A stretch of 64,000 bases of DNA from Bartonella grahamii ATCC 700132. Lineage in GTDB: Bacteria; Pseudomonadota; Alphaproteobacteria; Rhizobiales; Rhizobiaceae. The translations under genes were made by a program, and so were the position numbers. The DNA lies in the NCBI RefSeq assembly GCF_000518085.1, contig NZ_JACX01000009.1, positions 1 to 64,000 on the forward strand. Reading direction: 5' to 3'. Every line of letters begins with the position of its first letter. The first letter of the stretch is position 1. Below the pieces are notes generated by a model. It saw only the letters and a list, made by a program, of their open reading frames with translations. It was not told the origin of the DNA and did not search any database. This document shows, piece by piece, positions 29,803 to 41,433 of this stretch.

Positions 29803-31167
29803 TTATGCTCTGTATGTCACAGCCTTAACGGCCTCAATAATCTCAGCAGTATTAGGCAAAGCCAACTTCTCAAGATTAGCAGCATAAGGCATCGGAACAT
29901 CTTTGCCAGAAATCGTAGCAATTGGCGCATCAAGATAATCAAAAGCCTGCTGCATAACACGCGTTGCTATTTCAGTTCCCACGGATGACTGAGGAAATCC
30001 CTCTTCAATCGTTACCAAACGACCTGTTTTTTTAACTGAAGAAAGAATTGTTGGAAGATCCATCGGGCGAATGGTTCGTAAATCAATCAATTCAACATCG
30101 ATTCCAAATTGTTCAATTTCCGGCAACGCTTGAACGGCATAGTGCATCCCAATTCCACACGCGACAATCGTCACATCTTGTCCAGACTTATGAATGCGCG
30201 CCTTACCAATAGGCAAAACAAAATCATCCAGTTGAGGGACATCAAATTGATGCCCATACAAAATCTCATTTTCAAGAAAAATAACAGGATTATCATCACG
30301 AATAGCAGCTTTCAGCAAACCTTTTGCATCTGCAGCACTATAAGGCATGACAACTTTCAGACCTGGTACATGACTATACCATGCAGCATAACATTGAGAA
30401 TGTTGAGCACCAACACGGGAAGCCGCACCATTGGGACCTCGGAAAACCATAGGAGCGGTCATTTGTCCACCAGACATATAACGTGTTTTTGCTGCTGAGT
30501 TAATAATTTGATCCATCGCCTGCATCGCAAAATTAAAGGTCATAAACTCAACAATGGGACGTAACCCTCCAAAAGCAGCCCCAACAGCCAACCCAGCAAA
30601 GCCGTGCTCTGTAATTGGAGTATCAATAACTCGGCGCTCTCCGAATTCTTCCAATAAACCCTGACTAACCTTATAGGCACCTTGATATTGCGCGACTTCT
30701 TCCCCCATGAGAAAAACCTTTTCATCACGCCGCATTTCTTCAGCCAAAGCTTGATTAAGCGCTTCACGAACTGTCATTGTAACCATTTGTGTTCCCGCTG
30801 GAATATCAAAATCAGGAGACGTATCAAAAGTAGGAACCTGCGGAACTGACGAAGGCAGAGAACGTGGAGAGCCCTTAGTTTTTTGTGCTGTGTCCGTAGG
30901 TTGCGAAATATCCTCAGCACGCTCACCTTCTTCTAACAAAATCGCAATAACAGTGTTAACCTTTACACCTTCAGAACCTTCAGGCACAAAAATTTTACCA
31001 AGAGTACCTTCATCAACGGCTTCTACTTCCATTGTAGCCTTATCCGTTTCGATTTCAGCAATAACATCGCCAGAGCTAACTTTATCACCTTCTCTCTTGA
31101 GCCATTTAGACAGTTTACCTTCTTCCATAGTTGGTGAAAGCGCCGGCATCAAAATATCAATAGACAT
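29803..31167 (-). CDS. pdhB: Pyruvate dehydrogenase E1 beta subunit with N-terminal lipoyl domain
   Basis: The 454-residue protein is longer than a standard E1-beta because it begins with a lipoyl domain ([22 protein letters not shown], lysine in [15 protein letters not shown]). This domain is nearly identical in sequence to the one in the neighbouring pdhC product. A Pro/Ser-rich linker follows, and the E1-beta body starts near residue 125 ([30 protein letters not shown]). It includes [16 protein letters not shown] and [16 protein letters not shown]. Lipoyl-bearing E1-beta is known from Rhizobiales and other alphaproteobacteria. It lies 16 bp from pdhA. Confidence 0.97.
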   Translation of the reverse strand: MSIDILMPALSPTMEEGKLSKWLKREGDKVSSGDVIAEIETDKATMEVEAVDEGTLGKIFVPEGSEGVKVNTVIAILLEEGERAEDISQPTDTAQKTKGSPRSLPSSVPQVPTFDTSPDFDIPAGTQMVTMTVREALNQALAEEMRRDEKVFLMGEEVAQYQGAYKVSQGLLEEFGERRVIDTPITEHGFAGLAVGAAFGGLRPIVEFMTFNFAMQAMDQIINSAAKTRYMSGGQMTAPMVFRGPNGAASRVGAQHSQCYAAWYSHVPGLKVVMPYSAADAKGLLKAAIRDDNPVIFLENEILYGHQFDVPQLDDFVLPIGKARIHKSGQDVTIVACGIGMHYAVQALPEIEQFGIDVELIDLRTIRPMDLPTILSSVKKTGRLVTIEEGFPQSSVGTEIATRVMQQAFDYLDAPIATISGKDVPMPYAANLEKLALPNTAEIIEAVKAVTYRA

Positions 31168-31183
31168 ACTTGCTTCCCTCGCA

Positions 31184-32224
31184 TCAAACTAAAATATCAG
31201 TATAGAGCTCAGAAGCATCTGGCTCTTGATCACTTTGTGCAAAATCTGCCGCATCAGCAACAATTGCACGAACCTCTTTCTCAATAGACTTTAAATCATC
31301 TTCGTTCGCCCAATTTTTCTTAAGAATCCGACTTTTTACTTGATCAATCGGATCGTGTTCCTCTTTTATTTTTTGGACTTCTTCCTTTGAACGATATTTT
31401 GCTGGATCAGACATGGAATGACCACGATAGCGATAGGTCTGCATATCAAGAATGATCGGTCCTTTACCTGAGCGCGCCCAAGAAATTGCTTCATCAGCAG
31501 CTCCTTTTACTGATCGAACATCCATACCGTCAACAACAATACCTGGAATTTCAAAAGAAAGACCACGTCGGGAAAAATCAGTTTCTGCAGATGCACGTGA
31601 AACTGACGTTCCCATAGCATACTGATTATTTTCAATAATATAAACAACAGGAAGCTTCCAAAGTGAAGCCATATTAAAACTTTCGTAAACCTGCCCCTGA
31701 TTTGCGGCACCATCACCAAAATAAACCAATGTCACATTATCTTTACCAAGGTACCGATTCGAAAATGCCAAACCTGAACCAATTGGAACTTGCGCACCAA
31801 CAATACCATGTCCTCCATAAAAATTCTTTTCTTTAGAGAACATATGCATCGAGCCACCTTTCCCTTTGGAAAAGCCACCTTGACGTCCCGTTAATTCTGC
31901 CATGACACCACGTGGACTCATCCCAACGGCTAACATATGACCATGATCACGGTAAGACGTAATAACCTGATCACCTTCTTTTGCCGCTTTCAATGTTCCT
32001 ATAACAACGGCTTCCTGACCAATATAAAGGTGACAAAATCCCCCAATAAGCCCCATACCATAAAGTTGTCCTGCTTTTTCTTCAAAACGGCGAATTAAAA
32101 GCATTTCACGATAAGCATCAATTTCTTCTTCTTTTGTAAAGTCTGCTATTGGTGCTTTCTTTGTGGTGCTTGATAATGCAGTGCGCGCCACCGACGCAGA
32201 ATTTTTTTTAAGTCGTTCTGCCAT
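31184..32224 (-). CDS. pdhA: Pyruvate dehydrogenase E1 alpha subunit
   Basis: With PdhB it forms the thiamine-diphosphate E1 that decarboxylates pyruvate. The 346-residue protein shows the ThDP/Mg motif [17 protein letters not shown] (near 170-186) and the body segments [20 protein letters not shown]-like near residues 37-55. The phosphorylation-loop-like [15 protein letters not shown] lies near residue 265. It is the first gene of the pdhA-pdhB-pdhC-lpdA-lipA run. ftsB lies 135 bp further upstream on the same strand. Confidence 0.97.
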   Translation of the reverse strand: MAERLKKNSASVARTALSSTTKKAPIADFTKEEEIDAYREMLLIRRFEEKAGQLYGMGLIGGFCHLYIGQEAVVIGTLKAAKEGDQVITSYRDHGHMLAVGMSPRGVMAELTGRQGGFSKGKGGSMHMFSKEKNFYGGHGIVGAQVPIGSGLAFSNRYLGKDNVTLVYFGDGAANQGQVYESFNMASLWKLPVVYIIENNQYAMGTSVSRASAETDFSRRGLSFEIPGIVVDGMDVRSVKGAADEAISWARSGKGPIILDMQTYRYRGHSMSDPAKYRSKEEVQKIKEEHDPIDQVKSRILKKNWANEDDLKSIEKEVRAIVADAADFAQSDQEPDASELYTDILV

Positions 32225-32359
32225 ATTAAACTCCCTTTTATGATTATTTAGGAATAACCTTTACAAACAAAAGTTACAAGCCTTATCAATCGGCTTAAAC
32301 AATATCATTGCTGATTATCGTTTAAAGTAAGCGATTTTTCATTTACCTTTGCTATCATT

Positions 32360-32671
32360 TCAAGGTATTAAGATTGTCAGTTCATTTGGCTTAGAAAAAT
32401 TCAAATTCTTTCGGACATACTCATCCAACATATCTTTTTCTATATGCCCATTGCGTAAAAGAGAAATACGCTTTTCCATGAATATCCGCTCAGCTTCTAT
32501 TTTATGAAGCTCCTTTTCTAATTCGCTAATATGCTGATTAACTTCACTGCGTGAATACAATCCATACTCACCATGATAAATGTGATAACTGAAATAGCTT
32601 AAGACTCCCACCGTCATAAGAGGTAGTACAAAGCGCACTTTGATTGATCGACGTTTCTGCTTTGTCCACAT
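32360..32671 (-). CDS. ftsB: Septum formation initiator family protein (FtsB/DivIC)
   Basis: A 103-residue bitopic protein with a short basic cytosolic N-terminus (MWTKQKRRSIK) and one membrane helix (about residues 12-30). A coiled coil follows (VNQHISELEKELHKIEAERIFMEKRI, about 42-68). This architecture and the ENLGFSKPNE-like ending (VRKNLNFSKPNEL) match the FtsB/DivIC family, which joins the FtsQLB division complex. It lies upstream of pdhA on the same strand, as in other Rhizobiales. Its 5' half and upstream region have a decayed second copy near 33300-33455. Confidence 0.88.
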   Translation of the reverse strand: MWTKQKRRSIKVRFVLPLMTVGVLSYFSYHIYHGEYGLYSRSEVNQHISELEKELHKIEAERIFMEKRISLLRNGHIEKDMLDEYVRKNLNFSKPNELTILIP

Positions 32672-32778
32672 AAAATAGCACAGTCTTTACAGCACAAATT
32701 TTTTAATATTTTGCCCAACTATGCACGATTTTGATTAATACCTCATTACCAAATCTACACCAAAATAATTTGTCATTT

Positions 32779-33219
32779 TCAATTTACCCCCATCTTTGTC
32801 TCTAAATCTTTGTCCCTAAAATTTCCTGTTAAAATAAATATAAAATCAATCAATGCCCAAGGTATAGTTATCAAAGTATAGTTGTCAAAAAACCCGATCC
32901 CCAGAAATAGTAGACCTATTACACTTATAAGAAGCGTTATAAGTCCCGATACAACTCTACCAACCATAAAGTGATGAATCCCCAATGCACAAAAAACAAG
33001 TAAACGATCGCTAGCATCACATTTAATTTTCGTGACTGACCTTCAACCAAGATAGGAAAAATAGATTTAATGGTATCCATTCACAGACAAAATCAATGGT
33101 ATCCCCTACCTTTGGTGTTTTTTCCCTAAAAAATCTTCAGGCGAAAATTGATAACGCTTATCATCATCTCCAAAAACGAGATAAACCCTTTGATCTTGAC
33201 CAATAATCGTACCTTTCAT
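32779..33219 (-). pseudogene. Decayed copy of the TM2-domain gene
   Basis: The minus strand from ATG 33219 reads MKGTIIGQDQRVYLVFGDDDKRYQFSPEDF, closely matching the start of the intact gene at 33600-34007. It then hits a stop after GKKHQR. Later pieces continue in other frames: TIDFVCE, then SIFPILVEGQSRKLNVMLAI, and finally GIHHFMVGRVVSGLITLLIS ending NFRDKDLETKMGVN. At least two frameshifts separate them. The longest open piece (32779-32985) holds the TM2 domain with two membrane segments, but without its N-terminal half. Confidence 0.8.
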
Positions 33220-33289
33220 CTTTAACACCTATAAAGCTGCCCCTCACGTGTTATTCATAAAAAGATTGTTTCTAATTTGATAATATATT

Positions 33290-33460
33290 AACCAACCTCA
33301 CAGTGTAAATACAATCCGTACTCACCGTGAAAACGTGAAATAAAAACAGTTTTGAGCCCCCAATAATCTAATGTTATCCACTGCTATAAGCAGAAACACA
33401 ATACACGCCTTAATTAATTTGCGTCTTTGCCCTACCCATATAAAATAGCATTGTCTTTTC
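33290..33460 (-). pseudogene. Decayed fragment of the ftsB 5' region
   Basis: The plus-strand text AATACAATCCGTACTCACCGTGA and, further on, GCGTCTTTGCCCTACCCATATAAAATAGCATTGTCTTT match AATACAATCCATACTCACCATGA and the GTTTCTGCTTTGTCCACATAAAATAGCACAGTCTTT stretch of ftsB and its upstream region (about 32550-32690). Order and orientation are the same. The reading frame is not preserved. Together with the two TM2 copies this marks a tandem duplication. Confidence 0.7.
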
Positions 33461-33599
33461 CAATATTTTTATTTAACTGTGCATATTTTCTTAATATCCC
33501 ACATTAAAGACATATAGTACAATAATTCGGCATTATGCAGCTTAATATATTGATCGAAATAAAAAGTAAACTTAATTATTTTCTTTTTATTATAAATTT

Positions 33600-34007
33600 T
33601 TAAAAATCTGTAATCTGATTCCCGTCTTTATCCGTAAATCTTCCACCAAGAATGACTATAAAATCAACAATTGCCCAAATACCGGTAATTATCAATCCAA
33701 ACAATGATAAGGATAGAACCAGCATTAAAGCACCAGTCCGAACTTTACCAACCATAAAGCGATGGACACCAAAGATACCTGAACACCAACAAAGGAGTGC
33801 GAACATTATCTTTGAGTTCTCTGTACCTGGTCTCAACAATGGAAAAACAGAACTGACAACACCCCCCTCACAAACAAAATCAACAGTACAACCGATCCTT
33901 GGCGGATTCTTTCCCATCCAATCCCAAGTCGCAAACTGATAACGTTTACCATCATCACCCGAAACGAGATAAGTTCCTTGATCTTGACTAATAATTATAC
34001 CTCTCAT
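33600..34007 (-). CDS. TM2 domain-containing membrane protein
   Basis: A 135-residue protein from ATG 34007, chosen because AGGGA lies 5 bases upstream and the decayed paralogue starts at the same point. The N-terminal third (GIIISQDQGTYLVSGDDGKRYQFATWDWMGKNPP) is a small soluble OB-like region followed by TVDFVCEGGVVSSVFPL. The C-terminal TM2 domain has two membrane helices with GIFGVHRFMVGKVRTGALMLVLSL and a turn before IWAIVDFIVILGGRFTDKDGN. TM2 proteins have no well-defined function in bacteria. It is the intact member of a duplicated pair. Confidence 0.82.
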   Translation of the reverse strand: MRGIIISQDQGTYLVSGDDGKRYQFATWDWMGKNPPRIGCTVDFVCEGGVVSSVFPLLRPGTENSKIMFALLCWCSGIFGVHRFMVGKVRTGALMLVLSLSLFGLIITGIWAIVDFIVILGGRFTDKDGNQITDF

Positions 34008-34118
34008 CTTAATCCCTATAAATTTAAACACTTAAAAATTATTGCGTATATGCCTTTGATAAGAAATCTCAATTTCATAGTCTAAATGATCTCATACTTT
34101 TATATTTTGTGCTCACAA

Positions 34119-35435
<1,317 letters not shown>

Positions 35436-35461
35436 CTATTAATGAAATATTTTTTCTCTTC

Positions 35462-36298
35462 TCAATTCAACTTCTTTGACAGATAATCAAACTCCATTAA
35501 AGTCTCAAGCAATCTTTGTAAATTATCAAGTTTAACCATATTGGGTCCATCAGAAGGTGCATTATCTGGATCTTGATGCGTTTCTAAAAAAATACCTGCT
35601 ACCCCAACAGAAACAGCTGCACGTGCTAAAACTTCAACAAATTGACGCTGTCCACCAGATGAAGCACCCTGCCCCCCAGGTTCTTGAACAGAATGCGTTG
35701 CATCAAAAATAACAGGAGCACCAAATGAACGTAAAATAGGCAACGAGCGCATATCAGAAATAAGTCGGTTGTAACCAAATGACGTGCCTCGCTCACAAAG
35801 CATAACATTCGGATTACCACTGTAAACAACCTTTTTTAAAACATTCTCCATGTCCCACGGCGCTAAAAACTGACCTTTTTTAATGTTAATAACACACTCT
35901 GTTTTAGCGGCTGCTACCAAAAGATCTGTTTGACGACATAAAAAAGCCGGTATTTGTAAAATATCAACCGTAGAAGAAACAATTGTACACTGCTCTTCTG
36001 TATGCACATCAGTTAATATAGGACAATCAAACTCCTTTTTTAAATCAGAAAAAACAGCCATTGCTTTTTCAAGACCAATACCACGTGCCGCCCCTAAAGA
36101 AGTTCGGTTAGCTTTATCGTAACTCGATTTATAAACAAATCCGATACCAAGCTGATCGGTAATTGTTTTTATACGACCAGCCATTTCAAAAGCATGATCG
36201 CGACTTTCCATCTGACATGGCCCTGCAATTAATGAAAGAGGCATTTCATTTGAAAAAATAATATTTCCAACTTTCACACAGGCATTTGGTTTAGCCAT
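35462..36298 (-). CDS. kdsA: 3-deoxy-8-phosphooctulonate synthase (KDO-8-P synthase)
   Basis: Condenses phosphoenolpyruvate with arabinose 5-phosphate to make KDO-8-phosphate for lipopolysaccharide inner core. The 278-residue protein contains LIAGPCQMESRDHAFEMA (near 22-39), KSSYDKANRTS, LTDVHTEEQ, CERGTSFGYN, FDATHSVQEPGGQG and FLETHQDPDNAPSDGPNM. The start at 36298 is preferred because AGGGA precedes it; a start four codons upstream is possible. It lies 37 bp after pyrG and 71 bp before eno, making a pyrG-kdsA-eno run common in Rhizobiales. Confidence 0.97.
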   Translation of the reverse strand: MAKPNACVKVGNIIFSNEMPLSLIAGPCQMESRDHAFEMAGRIKTITDQLGIGFVYKSSYDKANRTSLGAARGIGLEKAMAVFSDLKKEFDCPILTDVHTEEQCTIVSSTVDILQIPAFLCRQTDLLVAAAKTECVINIKKGQFLAPWDMENVLKKVVYSGNPNVMLCERGTSFGYNRLISDMRSLPILRSFGAPVIFDATHSVQEPGGQGASSGGQRQFVEVLARAAVSVGVAGIFLETHQDPDNAPSDGPNMVKLDNLQRLLETLMEFDYLSKKLN

Positions 36299-36334
36299 TT
36301 TATCCCTCAAAAGAAAAGTAACCCAATTTATGCA

Positions 36335-37963
36335 TTAAACCAATCGACTTTGTTCTACAGCGGCTTCAATAAAAGAAGAAAAAAGCGGATGTGGATCAAA
36401 AGGACGGGATTTTAATTCTGGATGATATTGAACACCAATAAACCATGGATGATCTGCATATTCTATAGTTTCTGGTAAAATACCATCAGGAGACATCCCA
36501 GAAAAAATCAAACCACACTGTTCTAACTTATCCTTATAATCAATATTGACCTCATAACGATGACGATGTCGCTCGACAATCTTGGTCATCCCATAAATTT
36601 GAGCAATATGACTCTCTTCTTTTAATTCAGCAGCAAAAGCACCAAGACGCATTGATCCGCCGAGATCACCATTTCTTGTACGTTTTTCAAGAACGTCTCC
36701 TTTAAGCCATTCTGTCATTAAACCTACAATTGGATTTTCTGTTTCGCAAAACTCACTTGATGAAGCATTCTTAATCTGTGCAATATTGCGCGCGGCTTCT
36801 ATACAAGCTAATTGCATTCCAAAACAAATCCCTAAAAATGGAACTTTACGCTCTCGCGCAAATTGAATTGCTCGAATCTTTCCTTCTGCTCCTCGTGCCC
36901 CAAAAGCACCTGGAACCAAAATTCCATGGGCTTTTTGTAAAGCTGAAACAGAATCTTCTTTTTCAAAAAGTTCCGAATCAATCCACTCAATATTAACTTT
37001 CACTTTATTCGCTAAACCACCATGCGCAATCGCTTCAATAAGAGATTTATAAGCATCCTTTAAACCCGTATATTTTCCTACAACAGCAATCGTAACTTCT
37101 CCTTCAGGATGGTGAATACGATGCGTAATATCTTCCCAACGATCCATCTGAGGGGAAGGTGCCGAATCGATTCCAAAAGCGCAAAGAACTTCAGAGTCCA
37201 AACCCTCCTTATGATATGCCATAGGAACATCATAAATTGTTGGCATATCTAATGCCTGAATGACTGCATTGGAGCGAACATTACAAAAAAGTGATAATTT
37301 GCACCGTTCTGTTTCTGGAATAGATCGATCTGCACGTACAAGCAAAATATCAGGAGAAATACCAATTGCTTGCAATTCTTTGACAGAATGTTGTGTTGGT
37401 TTCGTTTTTAATTCACCTGCCGAAGGTATATAAGGCATTAATGTGAGATGGACATAAACGACACTTTGTCTTGGTAGCTCATTGCGAAGCTGGCGAATCG
37501 CTTCTAGAAAAGGCATTGCTTCAATATCACCAACCGTTCCCCCTATCTCACACAAAACAAAATCAAACTCTTCATTTCCCATCGTAATGAATCTCTTAAT
37601 TTCATCCGTAACATGAGGAATAACTTGAACTGTTGCCCCCAAATAATCACCACGCCGCTCTCGTTCAATGATATTGCGATAAATACGCCCTGTTGTGATA
37701 TTATCTTGGCTATTTGCAGACCGCCCAGTAAAACGCTCATAATGACCAAGATCAAGATCCGTTTCTGCACCATCATCGGTCACAAATACTTCACCATGTT
37801 GATAAGGTGACATCGTACCTGGATCAACATTTAAATAAGGATCAAGTTTGCGAAGACGTACACGGTAGCCACGAGCCTGTAATAACGCTGCTAACGCCGC
37901 CGCTGCGATGCCTTTTCCAAGGGAAGAAACCACACCACCAGTAATAAAAACATAACGTGCCAT
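36335..37963 (-). CDS. pyrG: CTP synthase
   Basis: ATP- and glutamine-dependent amination of UTP to CTP. The 542-residue product has the usual two domains. The amidoligase begins [29 protein letters not shown] (P-loop). The class I glutamine amidotransferase carries nucleophile cysteine in [18 protein letters not shown] and the His/Glu pair in [19 protein letters not shown] near the end. It lies between secG and kdsA on the same strand. Confidence 0.98.
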   Translation of the reverse strand: MARYVFITGGVVSSLGKGIAAAALAALLQARGYRVRLRKLDPYLNVDPGTMSPYQHGEVFVTDDGAETDLDLGHYERFTGRSANSQDNITTGRIYRNIIERERRGDYLGATVQVIPHVTDEIKRFITMGNEEFDFVLCEIGGTVGDIEAMPFLEAIRQLRNELPRQSVVYVHLTLMPYIPSAGELKTKPTQHSVKELQAIGISPDILLVRADRSIPETERCKLSLFCNVRSNAVIQALDMPTIYDVPMAYHKEGLDSEVLCAFGIDSAPSPQMDRWEDITHRIHHPEGEVTIAVVGKYTGLKDAYKSLIEAIAHGGLANKVKVNIEWIDSELFEKEDSVSALQKAHGILVPGAFGARGAEGKIRAIQFARERKVPFLGICFGMQLACIEAARNIAQIKNASSSEFCETENPIVGLMTEWLKGDVLEKRTRNGDLGGSMRLGAFAAELKEESHIAQIYGMTKIVERHRHRYEVNIDYKDKLEQCGLIFSGMSPDGILPETIEYADHPWFIGVQYHPELKSRPFDPHPLFSSFIEAAVEQSRLV

Positions 37964-38041
37964 GGGCTTATGGTGATAAGCAATTTATAATGATTTTTCC
38001 AGCAAAAAATGCAAAAAGAAACAATTTTTCTTCTAAAATAA

Positions 38042-38065
38042 AAAAGGTGAAAAAATCACCTTTTA
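38042..38065 (-). terminator. Hairpin terminator downstream of secG
   Basis: AAAAGGTGA-AAAAA-TCACCTTTT, a 9-bp stem 25 bp past the secG stop, with a T-run on the minus-strand transcript. It separates secG from pyrG. Confidence 0.75.
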
Positions 38066-38089
38066 AAAAGTCTATATTTTCTTAAAAAA

Positions 38090-38542
38090 CTATTTCGTAC
38101 TGTTATCCGGAACTGTATTTTCAAGAACCGGTGGAACTGGACTTTCTGCTTCAGGATTTGTGGACTGTTTCTGTTCCTGCGGAGAATTCGAATTGCCTCC
38201 TAGCTGTTCAAGAATAGAAGGGGAAGACTCACCATCTGATGATGGGACTGATTCTGAGCCTTTATTGGTAGAATTCTGCTCTGAATTAACCGGTATACGC
38301 TTTAAAATATCAGAACTAGAATTTGATATATTACCCACCACGGTAAGTCCAATAGACACAACAAAAAAACAACAGGCTAAAATAGCAGTCAAACGTGTTA
38401 AAGGGTTTCGAGATCCACGAGTTTTCATCAACCCTGAGCTATTACTCACACCTAGCCCACCACCTTCTGAAGGTTGGATTAATATAACACCAACCAAAGT
38501 AATCACAATCAACAAATGAATAACTATAAGTACTGTTTGCAT
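38090..38542 (-). CDS. secG: Preprotein translocase subunit SecG
   Basis: Auxiliary subunit of the SecYEG channel in the inner membrane. The 150-residue protein has two membrane helices. The first (about 3-22, VLIVIHLLIVITLVGVILIQ) is followed by the characteristic SEGGGLGVSNSSGLMKTRGSRNPLTRLT loop. The second is near 52-70 (AILACCFFVVSIGLTVV). A long Ser/Asn/Glu/Pro-rich tail (about 78-150) makes it longer than enterobacterial SecG; such tails are usual in alphaproteobacteria. It lies between tpiA and pyrG on the same strand. Confidence 0.95.
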   Translation of the reverse strand: MQTVLIVIHLLIVITLVGVILIQPSEGGGLGVSNSSGLMKTRGSRNPLTRLTAILACCFFVVSIGLTVVGNISNSSSDILKRIPVNSEQNSTNKGSESVPSSDGESSPSILEQLGGNSNSPQEQKQSTNPEAESPVPPVLENTVPDNSTK

Positions 38543-38624
38543 AAACCCTGCTCTTCAAATAACTCTTTCATAGCTATTTACACATAAATAACACACAATC
38601 CAAGGGGAAACTCAAATTTCTCTA

Positions 38625-39389
38625 CTATAGTTTACGACAAACATCGCAAATAGTTAAAAAATCAATTGCTTTTAAGCTTGCTCCACCTATCAAAGCACCA
38701 TTAACATGAGGAATGCTTAAAAGCTCAAATGCATTGGATGGCTTTACGGACCCACCATAAAGCAGGCGTATCTTATTGCCTTCACCACTAAAACGAGAAC
38801 GCACCTTATCACGAATGAAATGATGTACTTTTGCAATATCTTCTGAAGTTGCTGTATTGCCGGTGCCTATCGCCCAAACAGGTTCATAAGCGATAATGGT
38901 ATTCTCTGCTGTTGCATCATCTGGTAAAGATTCTTCAAGCTGCTGCGTGAGAATATCCAGCACTTTATTATTATTACGCTCCTCCAATGTTTCACCAATA
39001 CACACAAGAGCCACAAGACCTGCTCGCCACGCAGCTTGCACTTTGGCACAGACAATCGCATCATTTTCCTGATACACTGTACGACGTTCTGAATGCCCAA
39101 TAATGACATGACTTGCTCCTGCTTCTTTAAGCATAAAAGCTGAAATATCTCCAGTATAGGGACCATGATCATCAAAATGACAATTTTGTCCTCCCAAAAG
39201 GAGATTTTCACCATCCAGCATATCAGAAGCACGAGATAAAAGCGTTGCTGGGACGCAAATAAGTGCCTCAAAAAGATGACTGAGATCAGAGCTAACGCCT
39301 GTAGAAATAGCACGCAACTCTCCAAGCGATTCACTCGTTCCATTCATTTTCCAATTTCCAGCAAGAAAAGGCCGAGTATTTGGAGACAT
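38625..39389 (-). CDS. tpiA: Triosephosphate isomerase
   Basis: Interconverts dihydroxyacetone phosphate and glyceraldehyde 3-phosphate. The 254-residue TIM barrel shows the catalytic lysine in LAGNWKMNGTSE (near residue 13), the catalytic histidine in VIIGHSERR (near 100), the catalytic glutamate in AYEPVWAIGTG (near 170, with loop 6), and the phosphate loop LLYGGSVKPSNAFEL. It is divergent from the ppiD gene (154-bp shared promoter region) and upstream of secG on the same strand. Confidence 0.97.
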   Translation of the reverse strand: MSPNTRPFLAGNWKMNGTSESLGELRAISTGVSSDLSHLFEALICVPATLLSRASDMLDGENLLLGGQNCHFDDHGPYTGDISAFMLKEAGASHVIIGHSERRTVYQENDAIVCAKVQAAWRAGLVALVCIGETLEERNNNKVLDILTQQLEESLPDDATAENTIIAYEPVWAIGTGNTATSEDIAKVHHFIRDKVRSRFSGEGNKIRLLYGGSVKPSNAFELLSIPHVNGALIGGASLKAIDFLTICDVCRKL

Positions 39390-39543
39390 ATTTTCACCTC
39401 AAGAGCTCTTACAATACATTGTTTATCTGTAGTTACCAAATTATAAAATGAAAGCAAGTCTTTAAAGCTTGCATCTTTCATCTCTTTATTGCAAATTCCA
39501 TTACAGCTTTGATAATAACTCACATTAAAAATGGACTTGAACA

Positions 39544-41433
39544 ATGCTTGACATCATAAGAAATGCTACAAATTCTTGGATTTTTAGAATTTTCCTTGCT
39601 ATTTTACTCTTATGCTTCATTCTTTTATGGGGGGTACCGCAGTTACACAAAAAAAGTGAAAGAGATCTTATCACTTCTGGAAAGTCCACAGTAACTGTCG
39701 ATGATTATCGTCTTGCACTCGCCGATCAAAGCGCACGTTTAGCATATGCTGCTCATCTTGGACGAATGTTTACAGCAAATGAAATGCAGCAATACCAAAT
39801 TCCTGCTTTTGTATTTAATCAATTACAACAAAATTTATTGCTTGATGAACAAGTACGTAAAATGAAAATAAGTCTTTCAAAAGATACGATAGCTCATACG
39901 ATTGGTTCTGATAAGATGTTCCAAGTAAATGGCACTTTTGATAAAAACTTGTTTTATAACTATCTTCAGCATTTACGTATTAGTGAAAGTGCTTTTCTTA
40001 ATTATTACACCAAACAAGAAAAGCGTAATCAGCTTATTGCTGCTTTACTTTCTGATATGAAGGCACCAAATCTCTTTTATAAAGCACTTGCTCTTTATCA
40101 AGGAGAAATGCGTATTGCTGATTATCTCGTTATTGATCTAAAAGAAAAGGAAACAATTGCTGATCCTGATGACGAAAAACTACAAAAATGGTTTAAAACA
40201 CATCAAAGTCAATTTCGTGCTCCAGAATACCGCACTGTCTCTTTGCTATCTATGGAACTTAATGATTTTGTAAAACCTAAAGATATCTCAACAGATGAGG
40301 CAAAAGCCTATTATACACAAAATGCTTCACGTTTTGTAACGCCTGAAAAGCGTACATTCGAGGAACTGCAATTCCCCTCACGTGAAGAAGCCGATAATGC
40401 AGCAAAAAAAATAGCTGATGGATTGAGTTTTGATGAACTGGTAAAAGCTGAAAACAAGACTCTTAATGACATAAAAAAAGGTCCTCTCGCAGAAAATGAA
40501 CTTCCTAGTCATCTAGCCTCTGAAATTTTTGAACTTCAACAAGGCCAAGTCAGTACTGTGATAAATGACTTACAGGGACCTATTATCATTCGCGTCACGC
40601 ATATTGAACCCTCAAGCTCTCTTCCTTTTGAAAAGGTCGAAGAAAATATTCGCCAAACACTTGCCAAAAATCGTGCTACTGATGATATCCGTAACAATTA
40701 TGTAGCCATTGAAAATGCTCGTTTTGAGGGTGCTTCTCTCAAAGAGCTAGCTGACCAATACAAGTTATCTTTGCGCACAATTACCATTGATAAAACGGGA
40801 AAAACGCTTGAAGGTGCAATACTCACGGATTTACCTCAAAAAGATATTTTACTGAATGCCATCTATCAATCAAATGAAGGAGTCGATCTTGATCCTCTCT
40901 CCTTTCAAAATGGTGGATATCTCTGGTATAAGGTCGATAAAATTATTCCTGCCCGCGATAAAACACTTGAAGAGGCTAAGCTAGATGTTCTTTCTCAATG
41001 GAAAAGTGAGGAAATACAACGTCTTCTTGATGAAAAAGCCCAAAATGCTCTCAAACAGCTCACGGAAGGAAAAAGTCTTGTTGCTCTTGCTCGTACCCTT
41101 GGTGTTACAAAACAAACAACACCAGCCCTCCGGCGTCAAGACTCGTCTGACCCTCTTGGCGTTGAAGGGATTAAAGCATTATTTTCTGCTCCCAAAGGTC
41201 ATTATGGCATCATAAAAGGTCCAGTTGCAACAAACCGTATCATTTATCAAATAAAGACTGTCACCATGCCTAAAGATATCACGCCTCATACTCTTTCAAC
41301 TGAGGTCCGCGCCAATATAGATATGATGATAAGAGAAGATCTCAAGCTAGAAATGCTACAAATTGCCAATAAAGAACATCCTTTGGAAATTAATAGCACA
41401 AATTATAATCAGATCTTTAACGCTCTCCAATAA
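39544..41433 (+). CDS. ppiD: PpiD/SurA-type peptidyl-prolyl isomerase, membrane-anchored periplasmic chaperone
   Basis: A 629-residue protein with an N-terminal membrane anchor (about residues 14-31, WIFRIFLAILLLCFILLW). A SurA-N-like chaperone region follows (LALADQSARLAYAAHLGRMF, with KISLSKDTIAHTIG). The parvulin-type PPIase segment lies near residues 245-350 (RTFEELQFPSREEADNAAKKIADGLSFDELVK, LAENELPSHLASEIFELQQGQVSTVINDLQGPIIIRVTHI). The domain order is that of PpiD, which helps proteins leaving the Sec channel. It is divergent from tpiA/secG. The N-terminal WIFRIFLAIL is common in alphaproteobacterial PpiD; the isomerase site looks degenerate, so activity is uncertain. Confidence 0.9.
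   Translation: MLDIIRNATNSWIFRIFLAILLLCFILLWGVPQLHKKSERDLITSGKSTVTVDDYRLALADQSARLAYAAHLGRMFTANEMQQYQIPAFVFNQLQQNLLLDEQVRKMKISLSKDTIAHTIGSDKMFQVNGTFDKNLFYNYLQHLRISESAFLNYYTKQEKRNQLIAALLSDMKAPNLFYKALALYQGEMRIADYLVIDLKEKETIADPDDEKLQKWFKTHQSQFRAPEYRTVSLLSMELNDFVKPKDISTDEAKAYYTQNASRFVTPEKRTFEELQFPSREEADNAAKKIADGLSFDELVKAENKTLNDIKKGPLAENELPSHLASEIFELQQGQVSTVINDLQGPIIIRVTHIEPSSSLPFEKVEENIRQTLAKNRATDDIRNNYVAIENARFEGASLKELADQYKLSLRTITIDKTGKTLEGAILTDLPQKDILLNAIYQSNEGVDLDPLSFQNGGYLWYKVDKIIPARDKTLEEAKLDVLSQWKSEEIQRLLDEKAQNALKQLTEGKSLVALARTLGVTKQTTPALRRQDSSDPLGVEGIKALFSAPKGHYGIIKGPVATNRIIYQIKTVTMPKDITPHTLSTEVRANIDMMIREDLKLEMLQIANKEHPLEINSTNYNQIFNALQ

Noticed and set aside
30109-30498. 129-codon plus-strand ORF
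   Set aside because: It is antisense to pdhB, whose domains are unambiguous.
38160-38519. 119-codon plus-strand ORF
   Set aside because: It is antisense to secG and made mainly from its low-complexity tail.
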